A DNA stretch of 64,000 nucleotides. It comes from Nitrospira sp. GTDB lineage: Bacteria; Nitrospirota; Nitrospiria; Nitrospirales; Nitrospiraceae. The stretch spans positions 62,001-126,000 of the forward strand of contig JAFEBL010000017.1 in assembly GCA_018242665.1 (NCBI GenBank). Reading direction: 5' to 3'. Position numbers and translations under genes: made by a program. The notes below the pieces were generated by a model that searched no databases, was not told the origin of the DNA, and saw nothing but the letters and a program-made list of their open reading frames with translations. Shown here in pieces: positions 52,795-61,849 of this stretch. Position 1 is the stretch's first letter. Each line of letters starts with the position of its first letter.

Positions 52795-54372
52795 TCACTT
52801 CGCAAAATCGACGAACCGGCTCTCGCGGATGACCGTCACCTTAATTTGACCCGGATAGGTCAATTCTTGTTCGATCTTCTTTGCCAGATCTCGCGACAGC
52901 TGGAAACACTCCGGATCCGTGAGATCTTCCTGCTTCACAATGACGCGGATCTCACGCCCGGCTTGGATCGCGTAGGCTTTCTGCACACCTTTGTGGACAG
53001 TCGCCAGGGATTCGAGCTTTTCCAACCGCTTCACATATGACTCCAAGGCCTCGCGGCGTGCCCCAGGCCGCGCAGCCGACAGCGCCTCCGCAGCTGCGAC
53101 CAGCACCGTCTCCGGGCAGATCGGCTCCACCTGCTCGTGATGCGCCGCAATGGCGTTCACGACCTTGACGTTTTCGCCGTACTTTTTCGCGATCTCCGCA
53201 CCCAGCATGGCATGCGGGCCTTCCTCTTCATGACTGACCGCCTTCCCAATATCATGAAGCAGCGCCCCGCGCTTCGCGAGTTTGACGTCTAACTTCAATT
53301 CCGACGCCATGATTCCGCAAATGTAGGCCGCTTCACGAGCATGGTACAGATTGTTCTGCCCGTAGCTGGTTCGATACTTGAGCCGCCCCAGCACCTTGAC
53401 CAATTCGGGATGGAAATCAGACAAGCCGACCTCAAAGATGACCTTCTCTGCCTCTTCGATCATCAGCTTCTCGATATCGACCTTCACCTTTTCAACGATT
53501 TCTTCGATACGGGTGGGGTGGATTCGGCCATCGTGCATCAGCCGCTCCAGCGACACTTTGGCAATCTCCCGTCGCAGAGGGTCGAACCCTGAAATGATGA
53601 CCGCCTCCGGAGTCTCGTCGATGATCAGGTCGATCCCGGTAGCAGCCTCGATCGCGCGGATGTTCCGTCCCTCCCGACCGATGATCCGCCCCTTCATGGC
53701 GTCATTGGCAATAGGCACGACGGAGATCGTCGCCTCATTCACATAATCCCGTGTGACTCGCTGGATCGAGCAGGCGATAATCTCGCGGGCCTCACGTTCG
53801 GCATTCTCCTTCGCCTCTTCGAGCAACCGCTTCGCCAAGCCGGCCGCTTCCAACCGGGCCTGGCTATCCATTTCCTGAATGAGTTGCCGTTTGGCCTCGT
53901 CGGCCGTGAGCCCGGCGACCCGCTCGAGTGCATCACGATGCTGTTTGAGCGCCTGCGCACAAGCGGCATCCTTTTGCGACAAGACTTCCTCCCGCTTGAG
54001 GAGTTCCTGCTCACGCTTCAGGACCTCCTGATCACGCTTGTCGAGCGCACCGAGTTTTCGATCCAGTCCCTCTTCTCGCTGGGCAACCCGCCGTTCCGTG
54101 TTGGCGACATCGGCGAGTTTGGCTTTCTGTTCCTTTTCCAGTTCAATACGGGATTGGAATACGAGATCCTTGGCTTCTAACTTGGCTTCTTTGAGCAAAT
54201 TCTCCGCTTCACGCTGAGCAGACTGAATCACCTGAGTCGATTGGTCTTCGGCCTCCGCCCGGCGGGCAAGCGCCGACCGGCGGCGCAGCATTTCAAACAG
54301 GCCGGCGCCAAGCGCCGCCCCGAGTAATCCCACAATAATGTACGCAACAACGCTGAGAGAAATGGGAACCAC
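52795..54372 (-). CDS. rny: Ribonuclease Y
   Basis: 525 aa. N-terminal membrane anchor (about 5-28: LSVVAYIIVGLLGAALGAGLFEML), a long coiled coil to residue about 200, a KH domain (MKGRIIGREGRNIRAIEAATGIDLIIDETP) and an HD domain (KRGALLHDIGKAVSHEEEGPHAMLGAEIA) with its His-Asp pair. Endoribonuclease that starts mRNA decay at the membrane. Heads the rny-ymdB-xseA-xseB-tlyA series. Confidence 0.97.
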   Translation of the reverse strand: MVPISLSVVAYIIVGLLGAALGAGLFEMLRRRSALARRAEAEDQSTQVIQSAQREAENLLKEAKLEAKDLVFQSRIELEKEQKAKLADVANTERRVAQREEGLDRKLGALDKRDQEVLKREQELLKREEVLSQKDAACAQALKQHRDALERVAGLTADEAKRQLIQEMDSQARLEAAGLAKRLLEEAKENAEREAREIIACSIQRVTRDYVNEATISVVPIANDAMKGRIIGREGRNIRAIEAATGIDLIIDETPEAVIISGFDPLRREIAKVSLERLMHDGRIHPTRIEEIVEKVKVDIEKLMIEEAEKVIFEVGLSDFHPELVKVLGRLKYRTSYGQNNLYHAREAAYICGIMASELKLDVKLAKRGALLHDIGKAVSHEEEGPHAMLGAEIAKKYGENVKVVNAIAAHHEQVEPICPETVLVAAAEALSAARPGARREALESYVKRLEKLESLATVHKGVQKAYAIQAGREIRVIVKQEDLTDPECFQLSRDLAKKIEQELTYPGQIKVTVIRESRFVDFAK

Positions 54373-54925
54373 CTCCCTTACAGCAGCGGGACAGCACGCT
54401 GTCGCCCTGCAAATAATCGCAACCAGTGTAGTGAGGGAGAGCGGAGAGGCGAAGGAATGCCGACGAGAGAAGAGAAATGCCTGACTACCGGAGCCGGCTC
54501 AAACAGCAGTGTGGAATCGCGCTCGCTGACTCAAGTGGAGGAGTGGTCGGCCTCGCCCCGAATCCTGGTGCCGGTCCGCCCCTGTGGCGCAGACCTCAAC
54601 CGCTTGGGCTGATGACCCGACTGTTCGGCGTCCCTGGCACGCCACGCGGTGTTGAGCGCCTTCTGTCTAAGAACCGCCAACACTCGATGATGACGCACCC
54701 GACGCACACACATACGGGGCTGAGTAACCTGCCCCATCCACGCAACCGTGACCACCATGAGAACCAGAACAAAAACCAGCGATTCCATATCGTTAGTGCC
54801 CAGAGACCGTCGTCAGAATTTCCGTCCTTGTCTGAAGCGTTCTTTCTTCTCCTGCTCTTGTTGACCCTCAGGTCAAGACAACGGAGAAACGATAACAAAG
54901 CACTACCATGAAAGCAAGGCGAAAC
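54373..54925. other. Intergenic region between zapA and rny, site of a candidate small RNA
   Basis: 553 bp. A structured stretch at about 54520-54720 is listed separately as a candidate RNA. An 85-codon minus-strand frame (54531-54788) overlaps it; its start is hydrophobic but the rest is Arg-rich and unlike a protein. Confidence 0.4.
54520..54720 (-). ncRNA. Candidate 6S-like regulatory RNA between zapA and rny
   Basis: Limits approximate. On the minus strand GGCGCTCAACACCGC (54660-54646) can pair with GCGGTTGAGGTCTGCGCC (54604-54587), forming a long stem that encloses about 40 nt with a further hairpin (GGCGTGCCAGGGACGCC). Outer segments GTCGG and CCGAC can also pair. 6S RNA genes are commonly next to zapA, which is the main reason for the name. 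I could not verify the 6S central bubble, so the family is a guess by synteny. Confidence 0.35.
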
Positions 54926-55222
54926 TCACCGCGACAGAATCGACGGCATCTGCTGATCGATAGATTCCATGAGGGAGGCTACGCGGCGGTCGGCATCCGC
55001 CGCATCCTGCCGAAACCGGCGTTCCGATTCCATCAGTTCATGGGCAAGATTAAATGCGGCAAGAACGGCCAGCTTAGCCGGGGTGGCCGACCGCATACCG
55101 GCCGCCACCTGCTTCATCTGCTTGTCGACCATCTCGGCCAGTTTCTTCACGTAGGACTCGTCGGCCTCACCATTGACACTGTACCGTTGGCCGTAGATCT
55201 CCACGTCGATGGTTTTAGTCAA
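54926..55222 (-). CDS. zapA: Cell division protein ZapA
   Basis: 98 aa from a TTG at 55222, chosen because AAGGAGGTGG lies 4-5 nt upstream and ZapA homology starts there (TKTIDVEIYGQRYSVNGEADESYVKKLAEMVDKQMKQVA). The frame upstream of it is non-homologous. A coiled coil follows (FNLAHELMESERRFRQDAADADRRVASLMESID). ZapA bundles FtsZ protofilaments. The start lies 8 nt inside the upstream zapB-like gene. Confidence 0.92.
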   Translation of the reverse strand: MTKTIDVEIYGQRYSVNGEADESYVKKLAEMVDKQMKQVAAGMRSATPAKLAVLAAFNLAHELMESERRFRQDAADADRRVASLMESIDQQMPSILSR

Positions 55223-55469
55223 ACGCCACCTCCTTGGGTTCATCCAAACATTCCAACAGATCAATTTCTCCCAGCACTTTTTCAATGCGCGCCCGGATAT
55301 CCAGACGTTCCTGCTCCCAGCGGCGGTTTTCGTCATCGCGAACGGCAACCCGCTCGCGCGCCAAACGCAGTTCGTCCTCAAGCGAGCTATTCTTCCGCTT
55401 GAGATCCTGAACCAGTTTCACGAGGTCACGAATGCGAAGTTCAAGGGCGTCGAGACGATCTAAAGTCAT
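55215..55469 (-). CDS. ZapB-like cell-division coiled-coil protein
   Basis: 84 aa, almost wholly coiled coil (LDALELRIRDLVKLVQDLKRKNSSLEDELRLARERVAVRDDENRRWEQERLDIRARIEKVLGEID). Size and position directly upstream of zapA, with an 8-nt overlap, match ZapB-type FtsZ-ring factors. Coiled coils give little sequence specificity, so the name rests on context. Confidence 0.75.
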   Translation of the reverse strand: MTLDRLDALELRIRDLVKLVQDLKRKNSSLEDELRLARERVAVRDDENRRWEQERLDIRARIEKVLGEIDLLECLDEPKEVAFD

Positions 55470-55563
55470 GGTATGTCCTCATCACAAAGTGGTGGTTCTC
55501 TGCTGGCTGAATGGGGGCGAAATATAGAAAGTTCATCTCCCCTTGTCAAGAAAACGGCTCCTG

Positions 55564-57801
55564 TTACGAGGTCCCGTTATGGAGCCGGTGATATTCCCCA
55601 TAACTGCGCAGCACTCGTTTCACATACAGCCGCGTTTCCTGGTAGGGGATCAGTTCCACGAACTCATCTTGCTCCCGCCCCCGATGGACGGCAATCCAAT
55701 TGTTCACGGCGATCGGTCCGGCATTGTACGCGGCCACGGCATGGGCCTGGTTTCCGCCGTATTGTTCCAGCAACTGGCCCAGATAGCGTACGCCCAGGCG
55801 AATATTCGTTTCCTGATCGAACAACTCTTCCCGCCCGACGGTGGGAAAGCCATATCGCTGTGCCACCGCATTGGCCGTCACCGGCATGAGCTGCATCAAC
55901 CCAACAGCTCCAACCACCGACACGGCCTTCTCGTCATACTGACTTTCTTCGCGGATGATCGCAGCAGCCAGATAGGGATCCACTGCGGCGACGCCTTGTG
56001 CCGCAATGGTTGGCACCAGACCGACCGGGTAGGCCACGGTCCAGAGAGCCGGCGCGGTCGGGAGTCCACTTCGCTCCAGCTTGTCCTTAAAATGCACCTT
56101 GGCGACTCGTAGTGCCGGATGGTAGGCCCCCACTTCGCTCAACATGGTCGAAAAGGCCAGTAAGACATCCTGATCTCTGCTGTATTGCTCGGTGAGCGCG
56201 CCTAACTCGCGAGCCGCATCCTGGCCGAAGCCAAGCAACTTCAATTCGATGCCTCGTTGGTAGAAGGCATGCTTTTCAATTTCGGGGCGACGATTCTGCG
56301 GCAACCGTTCCGCCTCATCCGCCACAGGAGACTCCAGTGCGGCGACCGGTGCTGCGGCCGGGGGCAGCGAGACACGGCGCGAGGCCAGCTGGCAGTAGTA
56401 ACTATACGCATGCCGCTGGCATATCCGGGCATATTGCTCCGCAACGGTCGCCGACTTGCCATGTTCATCCGCCCGCGCAGCCCAATACATGGCCTGTGGC
56501 TCAAAGCCATTGATGTGCAACTCGACAACGGCACGAAACGTCTCAGCGGCCTCCCGATATCGCGCCGTGCGGTATTGCGCCCAACCGGCACGCCACAGCC
56601 CCTCCGCCCGCTGGCTCGCTGAGTCACCCAGTTTCGCCACCTGCCTGAACATGCCGATGGCGTCGTCGAACTTGCCCTGATCCTCCAGCCATACCCCGGC
56701 AAACAAGTGCACCATCGCGCGCTGGTCGCCGGCCAACGTGCCCTGGGCCACCGATCGGGCCAATTCAATCAATTTCTCGCCCTGACTCTGCCGCAGATAC
56801 ACCCTGGCCAGCCAGACAGACGCTTCGGCCGATTCCTGCACCCGATCGGCAACTAAGGCTCGGAAGGTTTCCCGAGCCTGGTCATACTGCTTCAGACGGA
56901 CATAGGCCACGCCGAGTTTCAGGCGGGCATCGAACCGGCGAGGATGGCCGGGCGCCATCGCGAGGAATCGACGCAATTCCTCCACCGCTTCCGCCTGCAT
57001 CGAGAGGCCGAGAAAGGCTTGTGCGCGAATCGCATAATCATCGGCGGTCGGAACCCAAGATTCTCCATTCAACGCCGCATCCAATCGCGCCTTCGCCTCT
57101 TTCGCCTCGGAAGACTGGGGATAGCGCAGCCAGAGCTGCTTTAAGACCGTACGGGCCTCGGGCAGTCGATTCTCCCGGATGTGACAGTCGGCCTGGTGCC
57201 ACAAGGCCACCGGGGCGCCCGCATCTTTATCGGCCAGCGACACCGCGCGTTCCAACCATTCGACCGCGCGAGCACAGACGTTGCCGCTGTACCACGACTC
57301 GCCCGTGCGATAGGCCGCCTTGGCGATCAGGTTGGAATCCGGCACGATCTTGGGAAGGGTCTCCAATACTTCGGCAGCCTGAGCTGGCTCGTTCTGCTTC
57401 AACAACGACTCGGCCATCCAGAGCCGGAGATAATCGTCGAGAACCGGCAGGTCCGGTTGCGCGGCGCGAAGCAGTTTCACGGACTCGACCGGATCGCGCT
57501 CGGTCAACAGCACGCCTAGGGCCACCCCCGCCCGTTTCGCCCAGATGGTCGAGGGGAAAAGGTCCATCACCACACGCAGTTGATCGATCTTCAGTAGGAG
57601 CGCCTGATCGCGCTGAGCCGTCGTACCGGAACGCTCATTGATGGCAATGGCCGAACGAAAACAGTCTTCAGCAGAGACGCACAGCGGCGGGGCGACAGGA
57701 AGAGGGCGCGGTGACTCGGCCGTGGCCGTCCAGACTAGGCTCGACACGAGAAGCCACAAGGCAAGGGCCGCCAAACTGGTCCGCCAAGGAAGTGCGGTCA
57801 C
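55564..57801 (-). CDS. Soluble lytic transglycosylase (Slt70-like)
   Basis: 745 aa. Signal peptide about 1-28, then a long helical superhelix of TPR-like hairpins (residues 60-560) as in the Slt70 ring. The C-terminal GH23 domain has the catalytic Glu at about 619 in AIIREESQYDEKAVSVVGAVGLMQLMPVTA, then NIRLGVRYLGQLLEQYGGNQAHAVAAYNAGP. Cleaves peptidoglycan with 1,6-anhydro product. Divergent from rlmN. Confidence 0.93.
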   Translation of the reverse strand: MTALPWRTSLAALALWLLVSSLVWTATAESPRPLPVAPPLCVSAEDCFRSAIAINERSGTTAQRDQALLLKIDQLRVVMDLFPSTIWAKRAGVALGVLLTERDPVESVKLLRAAQPDLPVLDDYLRLWMAESLLKQNEPAQAAEVLETLPKIVPDSNLIAKAAYRTGESWYSGNVCARAVEWLERAVSLADKDAGAPVALWHQADCHIRENRLPEARTVLKQLWLRYPQSSEAKEAKARLDAALNGESWVPTADDYAIRAQAFLGLSMQAEAVEELRRFLAMAPGHPRRFDARLKLGVAYVRLKQYDQARETFRALVADRVQESAEASVWLARVYLRQSQGEKLIELARSVAQGTLAGDQRAMVHLFAGVWLEDQGKFDDAIGMFRQVAKLGDSASQRAEGLWRAGWAQYRTARYREAAETFRAVVELHINGFEPQAMYWAARADEHGKSATVAEQYARICQRHAYSYYCQLASRRVSLPPAAAPVAALESPVADEAERLPQNRRPEIEKHAFYQRGIELKLLGFGQDAARELGALTEQYSRDQDVLLAFSTMLSEVGAYHPALRVAKVHFKDKLERSGLPTAPALWTVAYPVGLVPTIAAQGVAAVDPYLAAAIIREESQYDEKAVSVVGAVGLMQLMPVTANAVAQRYGFPTVGREELFDQETNIRLGVRYLGQLLEQYGGNQAHAVAAYNAGPIAVNNWIAVHRGREQDEFVELIPYQETRLYVKRVLRSYGEYHRLHNGTS

Positions 57802-57911
57802 AATCCCGTCCTGAACAGCAGGTGAACCGCTCCATTATAGCCTACTGGCGTACAAACGCGACGAAGATCGCCTTGCTTGTCAGCAGTTTTTTCCCTGTGC
57901 TAGGCTCCGGC

Positions 57912-59000
57912 ATGATCGAGCCACGCTCCACCCGCACCAATCTCCTCGCGTTGACCGAGTCAGGCATGATCGCGTACGTCGCCTCGCTCGGGTGGCCGGC
58001 CTATCGCGCGTCACAAATCCTGCGCTGGCTCTATCAGGAGCGGGCCCGCACCTTCGCCGCGATGAGCAATCTTTCGCACAACGACCGTGAATACCTCACC
58101 GCCAACTGCAGCATCGAACGGTCCTCTGACGTCCAGGTGTTCTCGTCACAGGATGGCACGAAAAAATACGTCCTGGCGCTCGCCGACGGGCATCAAGTCG
58201 AATGTGTCCTCATTCCCGACGAAGACCGGCTCACGCTCTGCTTGTCCACCCAGGTCGGCTGTACCCTCGATTGCGGATTCTGTCTGACCGGAACGCTGGG
58301 GCTCCGGCGCAATCTTCGGGCGCATGAGATCCTCGATCAGGTCCTGCTCGCCCAGGACCATTTGAGCGCAGGGGAACGGTTGACGAACTTAGTGTTCATG
58401 GGCATGGGGGAACCTCTGGCCAATCTCGAGGCGGTGGCCGACGCCGTTACCCGCCTCACTGATCAGGACTGGGGCCTGGGATTCTCCGGTCGCCGCATCA
58501 CGATTTCGACGGCAGGACTCGCCTCACGGATCAAAGACGTGGCTCCGCTAAAAGTGAATCTCGCGATCTCCCTCAATGCCACCACCGACGAACTCCGGCA
58601 ACAGATCATGCCGGCCGCCAACCGGCTCCATTCGCTGCAGGCTCTGCTCGACGCATGCCGCGCCTACCCGCTCGCAGACCGGGATCGCCTCACGTTCGAG
58701 TATGTTCTGCTTGCCGACGTGAACGACCGGGCCGAAGATGCCGCCCGGCTGGTCAAACTGCTGCGCGGCCTGCGTTGCAAGGTCAACCTCATTGCCTTCA
58801 ACCCCTTCCCGGGGAGTGCCTACCGGCGTCCATCCGATGAGGCCATCGACACCTTTCAGCATATCCTCCGCCGGGGCCATGTCGATGCCTACCTCCGTCG
58901 CAGCCGAGGCCGCGACGTCCTCGGCGCCTGCGGCCAACTCGGTCGCCTGGATACCGGCAAGGGCGCGGTTGCCTTGACACAGATTCAGGCCCGTTGTTAG
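57912..59000 (+). CDS. rlmN: Dual-specificity RNA methyltransferase RlmN
   Basis: 362 aa from the ATG at 57912; the frame is open to 57711 but that part overlaps the transglycosylase start region and is not RlmN-like. Radical SAM cysteines C117, C121 and C124 in STQVGCTLDCGFCLTG; NLVFMGMGEPLANLEAV; ITISTAGLASRI; NLIAFNPFPGSAY; and the late Cys in DVLGACGQL that forms the methyl intermediate. Makes m2A in 23S rRNA (2503) and some tRNAs. Confidence 0.96.
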   Translation: MIEPRSTRTNLLALTESGMIAYVASLGWPAYRASQILRWLYQERARTFAAMSNLSHNDREYLTANCSIERSSDVQVFSSQDGTKKYVLALADGHQVECVLIPDEDRLTLCLSTQVGCTLDCGFCLTGTLGLRRNLRAHEILDQVLLAQDHLSAGERLTNLVFMGMGEPLANLEAVADAVTRLTDQDWGLGFSGRRITISTAGLASRIKDVAPLKVNLAISLNATTDELRQQIMPAANRLHSLQALLDACRAYPLADRDRLTFEYVLLADVNDRAEDAARLVKLLRGLRCKVNLIAFNPFPGSAYRRPSDEAIDTFQHILRRGHVDAYLRRSRGRDVLGACGQLGRLDTGKGAVALTQIQARC

Positions 59001-59014
59001 CATGAAATCCGTAC

Positions 59015-60406
59015 ATGACTAACCAGAGAGCATCCTTCCACTCAGCGCGCCTGCATCGTTCCATTCTCGCGTGTTCGCTGCTCGGTCTCTTCTTCACGAT
59101 CAGTCAGCCATCCCTCACCCACGCCGTCGAACCCAAGGAATACACCCTGTCCAACGACATGAAGGTGATTCTCGTGGAGGTCCCGAAAGCCCCCGTCGCA
59201 ACGGTACAGGTCTGGTACAAGGTCGGGTCGCGCAATGAGGTCATGGGCCGGGCCGGGCTCTCGCACATGCTGGAACATATGATGTTCAAGGGCACGACGA
59301 AGTACCCCAAGGGCACATTCTCCCGCTTGGTTCGCAAGAACGGCGGCATGGACAACGCGTTTACCAGCCAGGACTTCACGGCTTACTTTGAAAATCTCGC
59401 GGCCGATCGCGTGACTTTGGCCCTCGAACTTGAAGCCGATCGGATGCAGGGGCTCATTCTCGACGCCAACGAATTCAAAACGGAGCGGGAAGTGGTCAAA
59501 GAAGAGCGGCGTCTCAGGAACGAAGACGATCCTCAAGGCGCATTGGTCGAGGCCCTCTTCGCCCAGGCCTTCATGAGCCACCCCTACCATTGGCCCGTGA
59601 TCGGCTGGTTTTCCGACCTCGATGCCATGAATCTCGACGACCTTCAACGCCACTACGACACCTACTACTCGCCGAACAACGCCACGCTGGTGGTGGTCGG
59701 CGACATCAAGGCGGAGACATTGCTCCCGGTTATCGCCCGACTGTTCGAGCCGATCCCCAAGGGGCCATCCCCGAAACCGTTGACCGTCGCCGAGGGTCCT
59801 CAACGGGGAGAGCGCCGCTTCCTCCTCAAGCGTGAAGCCCAAGTCCCCTTTGTCATGATGGGATATCGGGTGCCCAATTACACCAGCGATGATTCCTACG
59901 CCTTGAACGTCCTCGAATCCATTCTGTCCCACGGCAAAAGCGCCCGGCTCTATCAAAGCCTCGTCTACGAACAGAAATCGGCTCTGGCGGTGGGCGCCGA
60001 CTATGGATTGATGCAGGCTGACCCGGGACTGTTTTATTTTTATGCCGTGGTAAAACCGGGTGAAAAAGTCGAAGCCGTCGAGGATGCCGTATTGAAAGAG
60101 ATTCAACGCGTGCAGGCTGAGCCACCCAGCGAGCTCGAATTACAGCGGGCGAAAAATCAAATCGAGGCAGCGCATATTTTTGAGCAGGATTCCAACTTCC
60201 GGCAGGCCATGCTCTTGGGAGAAGCTGAAACGATCGGCGCCGGTTGGCGAAAAGTCAGCCAATTTGTCGAACGGACCAGGGCCGTGACCGCTCAGGACGT
60301 GCAACGGGTGGCCTCACAATACCTGACCGCCGACATGCGGACGACGGGCACACTGATCCCGCTCCCTCCGCAAACCCAGTCGGCATTGCCGCCGCCATCC
60401 CACTAA
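59015..60406 (+). CDS. M16 zinc peptidase, catalytic member
   Basis: 463 aa. Signal peptide about 1-36. Inverted zinc motif H84-x2-E87-H88 (LSHMLEHMMFKGT), with a downstream Glu in the EREVVKEERRLRNEDDPQG segment, so it is catalytically complete. Second M16 half with YTSDDSYALNVLESILSHGKSARLYQSLVYEQ. A periplasmic pitrilysin/MPP-like peptidase. 8 bp before its non-catalytic partner. Confidence 0.93.
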   Translation: MTNQRASFHSARLHRSILACSLLGLFFTISQPSLTHAVEPKEYTLSNDMKVILVEVPKAPVATVQVWYKVGSRNEVMGRAGLSHMLEHMMFKGTTKYPKGTFSRLVRKNGGMDNAFTSQDFTAYFENLAADRVTLALELEADRMQGLILDANEFKTEREVVKEERRLRNEDDPQGALVEALFAQAFMSHPYHWPVIGWFSDLDAMNLDDLQRHYDTYYSPNNATLVVVGDIKAETLLPVIARLFEPIPKGPSPKPLTVAEGPQRGERRFLLKREAQVPFVMMGYRVPNYTSDDSYALNVLESILSHGKSARLYQSLVYEQKSALAVGADYGLMQADPGLFYFYAVVKPGEKVEAVEDAVLKEIQRVQAEPPSELELQRAKNQIEAAHIFEQDSNFRQAMLLGEAETIGAGWRKVSQFVERTRAVTAQDVQRVASQYLTADMRTTGTLIPLPPQTQSALPPPSH

Positions 60407-60413
60407 TGAGCCG

Positions 60414-61805
60414 ATGCAGATGACGATGCAACGACAAGGTTTCGTTCCGCCACACAGTCAGCATAGGAGCCGGTCTATCGCATGGAGCCTAGTCGGGCTG
60501 CTCTGCTTGGCACTCTGTCTACCCGCAGCCTGGGCACAGGCCGCCGACATCACGCCGACACGCTCCGTCACGGCCAACGGCATGACCCTGTTGTTCCTGG
60601 AACAGCACTTTATTCCCACGGTCGAAATCCACGCGCTGGTCAAAGTCGGCTCGGCCCAGGACCCGCCGGACAAGGCCGGCCTGGCTAATCTTACCGCCAG
60701 CCTGTTGGATGAAGGCACGCTCACCCGAACGTCTCGCCAGATCGCCGAACAAATCGATTTCGTCGGAGGGTCACTCGAGGCGCATGCCGCGGAAGATTAC
60801 ACCACGGCGTCGGCGCGCGTCCTCAAGAAGGATGCAGATCTCGGATTCGCTCTTCTGGCCGACATGCTCCAACACCCGGCGTTTCACAAACAGGAATTTG
60901 AGCGAGTGCGGACGCAGATTCTCGGCGAAATCGTCAGTGATGACGACGATCCCGGGAACGTGGCCATGAAGGCCTTCCACCAGTTGGTGTTCCACGGCCA
61001 CCCCTACAGCTGGCCGGCTCACGGCACAGAAGACACCCTCAACAAGATCACCATGGCGGACGTGCAACAATTTCACGCCCGTGAATATGTACCCAACCAG
61101 ACGATTCTCGTCGTGGTCGGAGACTTGACGCAGGAACAGGCCGCGACCCTGGTGCAGACCCATTTCGGTGCCTGGAAGAAAGGCGCCCCGTCCGCTGCTC
61201 AACTGAAAAAGCCGACCGTCATCGACAGGAAAATGGTCCAGCTGATCGAAAAGGACCTGACGCAATCCACGATCGTGCTCGGCCACACGGGAATCAGCCG
61301 GACGAACCCGGACTACTACGCAATCACGGTCATGAATTATATTCTTGGCGCCGGAGGATTTTCTTCCCGCCTCATGGATTCGATTCGGGACAAACAGGGG
61401 CTGGCCTACGGCATCATGAGTCAGTTCGATTCCCGGGTGATGCCGGGCGCCTTCTTCATCAGCTTGCAGACCAGGACCGACGTCACGAACCAGGCTATTA
61501 CCAGTGTGCTGGCGGAGGTCAAGGCCATCCGCGAGGCCCCCGTTACGGACCAAGAGATCAATGAAGCCAAGTCCTTCATCGTCGGAAGTTTCCCGTTGCG
61601 GATCGATTCCAGCGCAAAGCTAGCCAATGTGCTCGCCCAGGTCGAGCTATACAATCTCGGGATGGACTATTTCACGAGTTATCCCAAAGCTATCGAGAAG
61701 GTCACCAAAGACGATGTGCTCCGCGTGGCCAAACAATACCTCGACCCGCAACATTACGCCCTGGTTGTCGTCGGGTCGATTGCCAAGGCCAAGGTCAAAC
61801 AATAA
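60414..61805 (+). CDS. M16 peptidase-like partner without zinc motif
   Basis: 463 aa. Signal peptide within about 1-42 (WSLVGLLCLALCLPAAWAQA). The position of the HxxEH reads ANLTASLLDEGTLTR, so zinc binding is lost. It retains the M16 C-terminal motif with SSRLMDSIRDKQGLAYGIMSQF (Arg/Tyr substrate-holding pair). Such proteins form heterodimers with the catalytic subunit. Likely co-transcribed with the preceding gene. Confidence 0.92.
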   Translation: MQMTMQRQGFVPPHSQHRSRSIAWSLVGLLCLALCLPAAWAQAADITPTRSVTANGMTLLFLEQHFIPTVEIHALVKVGSAQDPPDKAGLANLTASLLDEGTLTRTSRQIAEQIDFVGGSLEAHAAEDYTTASARVLKKDADLGFALLADMLQHPAFHKQEFERVRTQILGEIVSDDDDPGNVAMKAFHQLVFHGHPYSWPAHGTEDTLNKITMADVQQFHAREYVPNQTILVVVGDLTQEQAATLVQTHFGAWKKGAPSAAQLKKPTVIDRKMVQLIEKDLTQSTIVLGHTGISRTNPDYYAITVMNYILGAGGFSSRLMDSIRDKQGLAYGIMSQFDSRVMPGAFFISLQTRTDVTNQAITSVLAEVKAIREAPVTDQEINEAKSFIVGSFPLRIDSSAKLANVLAQVELYNLGMDYFTSYPKAIEKVTKDDVLRVAKQYLDPQHYALVVVGSIAKAKVKQ

Positions 61806-61849
61806 TCCACGGCCTGCGATTCGCGCCTATCCACACTCCCTGGACTGTT

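Noticed and set aside
54531-54788. 85-codon minus-strand ORF between zapA and rny
   Set aside because: Hydrophobic start but Arg-rich, motif-free remainder; overlaps the structured RNA candidate.
54926-55381. Long 151-codon form of zapA
   Set aside because: The first 53 residues are not ZapA-like and overlap the upstream gene; the TTG at 55222 has an ideal ribosome site.
59042-60106. 354-codon minus-strand ORF inside the M16 peptidase gene
   Set aside because: Shadow of a gene with signal peptide and zinc motif.
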